From Calditrichia bacterium (GTDB taxonomy: Bacteria > Calditrichota > Calditrichia > RBG-13-44-9): 5,264 nucleotides of DNA. The notes under the pieces were generated by a model. The model saw only the letters and a list, made by a program, of their open reading frames with translations. It did no database searches and was not told the origin of the DNA. Position numbers and translations under genes: made by a program. Where the stretch lies: NCBI GenBank assembly GCA_026991005.1, contig JALXCH010000369.1, forward strand, positions 1-5,264, written 5' to 3'. Each line of letters begins with the position of its first letter. Positions within the stretch are counted from its first letter, which is position 1. Shown piece after piece: positions 4,278 to 5,264 of the stretch.

Positions 4278-5264
4278 TCACTCCGACAACGTTTCACGTG
4301 AAACGTTACTTGGTGAGCGATGGTATTTTTCCAGATAAATCATCAAAATGGTAATATCACTATGCCGCACCCCGGAGATGCGGCTGGCCTGCCCCAGGGA
4401 GCGGGGACGCACCTGCATCAACTTCTCTCGACTCTCCGCAGAGAGCGAAGGAATCGCTGTGTAATCGAAGTCTGGGGGAATTTCCTGGTGCTCCACTTTT
4501 TTGAATTTCTCCACCAGCTCCTCCTGGCGCCGAATGTACCCTTCGTATTTGGTCAAAAACTCCACATGAATCAGCTCTTCTTCCCGGAAATCTTCCGTTA
4601 CCCCCACCAGGGTCAGCAGGTCGCGCAGTTTTACCTCGGGACGCTTTAACACCTGCTTCATCGGCAGGGTCTGAGAGATAGTTGCGGTGCCGACCTGACG
4701 CGCATACGGGTTAAAAAGCTCCGGAGTAAGATGATGCCGCTCCACCTCTCCAAACAAGCGGGTAATCCGTTCCCGTTTTTGCAGCATCTTTTCGTAAACC
4801 GCTTCCGGCAACAACCCGATGCGGTGCCCAATCTCCATCAATCGCAAATCGGCATTGTCGTGCCTTAAAAGCAAACGAAATTCCGCCCGGGAGGTAAACA
4901 TTCGGTACGGCTCCAGAATGGTTTTGTTGATAAGATCGTCGATAAGCACCCCGATGTAAGCCTGAGAACGATCCAGGATCAGGGGCGGTTCGCCTTTGAT
5001 TTTCAGCGCGGCGTTAATCCCCGCCATAAGCCCCTGCGCTGCCGCCTCCTCGTACCCGGAGGTACCGTTAATCTGGCCCGCAAAATACAACCCCTCCACC
5101 AGGTGGGTTTCCATGGTGTGCTGAATTTGATACGATGGGAAGAAATCGTATTCGATGGCATAACCCAAACGGATAATTTTTGCCCGCTCCAACCCGGGGA
5201 CCGAGTGCAGGGAGCGAATCTGCACATCCTCAGGCAGACTGGTGGCAAACCCGTTCACATACAC
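4278..5264 (-). CDS. mnmG: tRNA uridine-5-carboxymethylaminomethyl modification enzyme MnmG (GidA), C-terminal half
   Basis: The 3' part of the gene (328 codons plus stop) is present; the 5' part lies beyond the right edge. The first visible codon GTG is an internal Val (VYVNG, compare VYPNG in E. coli), not a start. MnmG, a FAD-dependent enzyme of about 620-630 residues, works with the GTPase MnmE to modify U34 of certain tRNAs. Diagnostic blocks, numbered in this fragment: SLPEDVQ (9-15), GYAIEYDFF (34-42), the family signature AGQINGTSGYEEAAAQG (62-78), QAYIGVLIDDL (101-111), EPYRMFTSRAEFRLLLRHDNADLRL (118-142), and near the end VRPRSLGQASRISGV. The C-terminus reads SPSNVSRETLSE. NVSRET is encoded by a perfect parS palindrome, so the last residues appear shaped by a DNA site. 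rsmG follows after 39 bases. The dinucleotide-binding N-terminal domain cannot be judged. Confidence 0.97.
   Translation of the reverse strand: MYVNGFATSLPEDVQIRSLHSVPGLERAKIIRLGYAIEYDFFPSYQIQHTMETHLVEGLYFAGQINGTSGYEEAAAQGLMAGINAALKIKGEPPLILDRSQAYIGVLIDDLINKTILEPYRMFTSRAEFRLLLRHDNADLRLMEIGHRIGLLPEAVYEKMLQKRERITRLFGEVERHHLTPELFNPYARQVGTATISQTLPMKQVLKRPEVKLRDLLTLVGVTEDFREEELIHVEFLTKYEGYIRRQEELVEKFKKVEHQEIPPDFDYTAIPSLSAESREKLMQVRPRSLGQASRISGVRHSDITILMIYLEKYHRSPSNVSRETLSE
4288..4307. promoter_or_regulatory. parS site 2 within the mnmG 3' end (20-bp perfect palindrome)
   Basis: The parS core GTTTCACGTGAAAC (4291-4304) is extended by AAC/GTT to a 20-bp perfect palindrome, AACGTTTCACGTGAAACGTT. It starts exactly at a codon boundary and encodes NVSRET plus part of the next Leu. 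Its centre is 39 bases from that of site 1. The outer positions C/G differ from the usual T/A at the edges of the 16-bp consensus. Confidence 0.92.

Noticed and set aside
5003..5248. Second minus-strand frame within mnmG
   Set aside because: It overlaps highly conserved MnmG blocks in another frame and its Arg/Pro-rich product has no family features.
1..5264. CRISPR array, tRNA/rRNA genes, insertion sequences or phage genes
   Set aside because: No regularly spaced repeats, no tRNA or rRNA sequence, no transposase or terminal inverted repeats were seen; all genes are typical chromosomal ones on a single strand.

Overview
The window shows a chromosomal region of a Gram-negative bacterium, close to the replication origin by gene content. 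All six protein genes lie on the minus strand, so they read from right to left. In transcription order they are: the 3' half of mnmG (tRNA uridine modification), rsmG (16S rRNA methylation), a parA-type partition ATPase, an outer-membrane beta-barrel protein of PorV/PorQ type, a secreted coiled-coil protein with a degenerate LytM (M23) domain of EnvC type, and the 5' end of ssb. The outer-membrane barrel, the EnvC-like protein and the moderate GC content fit a member of the wider FCB group (Calditrichota, Marinimicrobia, KSB1 or similar). That placement is an inference from protein types and is not proven by the sequence.

Right part (3579-5264): mnmG and rsmG are 39 bases apart. Two near-perfect copies of the universal parS centromere core, GTTTCACGTGAAAC, lie at this junction, 39 bp apart centre to centre. 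One is embedded in the last codons of mnmG and the other sits directly before the ribosome binding site of rsmG. They imply a working chromosomal ParABS system.

Middle (3273-3578): a 306-base AT-rich gap separates rsmG from parA. It holds no convincing gene. It contains several short palindromes, a 50-base stretch with only 8 G/C, two tandem near-matches to the DnaA box and a possible parA promoter. It is best read as a regulatory region, and possibly as part of an origin.

Left part (187-3272): parA, the barrel gene and the EnvC-like gene are tightly coupled (ATGA overlap of 4 bases, then an overlap of about 14 bases), so they are probably one operon. The usual parA partner, parB, is absent. 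A chromosome-segregation ATPase is instead translated together with two envelope proteins, one of which looks like a catalytically dead activator of cell-wall amidases. ssb follows after 95 AT-rich bases with its own ribosome binding site and a possible promoter.

The most interesting points are the paired parS sites beside a parA that lacks parB, the coupling of parA to envelope/division-type genes, the specific loss of LytM catalytic residues, and the structured gap upstream of parA.
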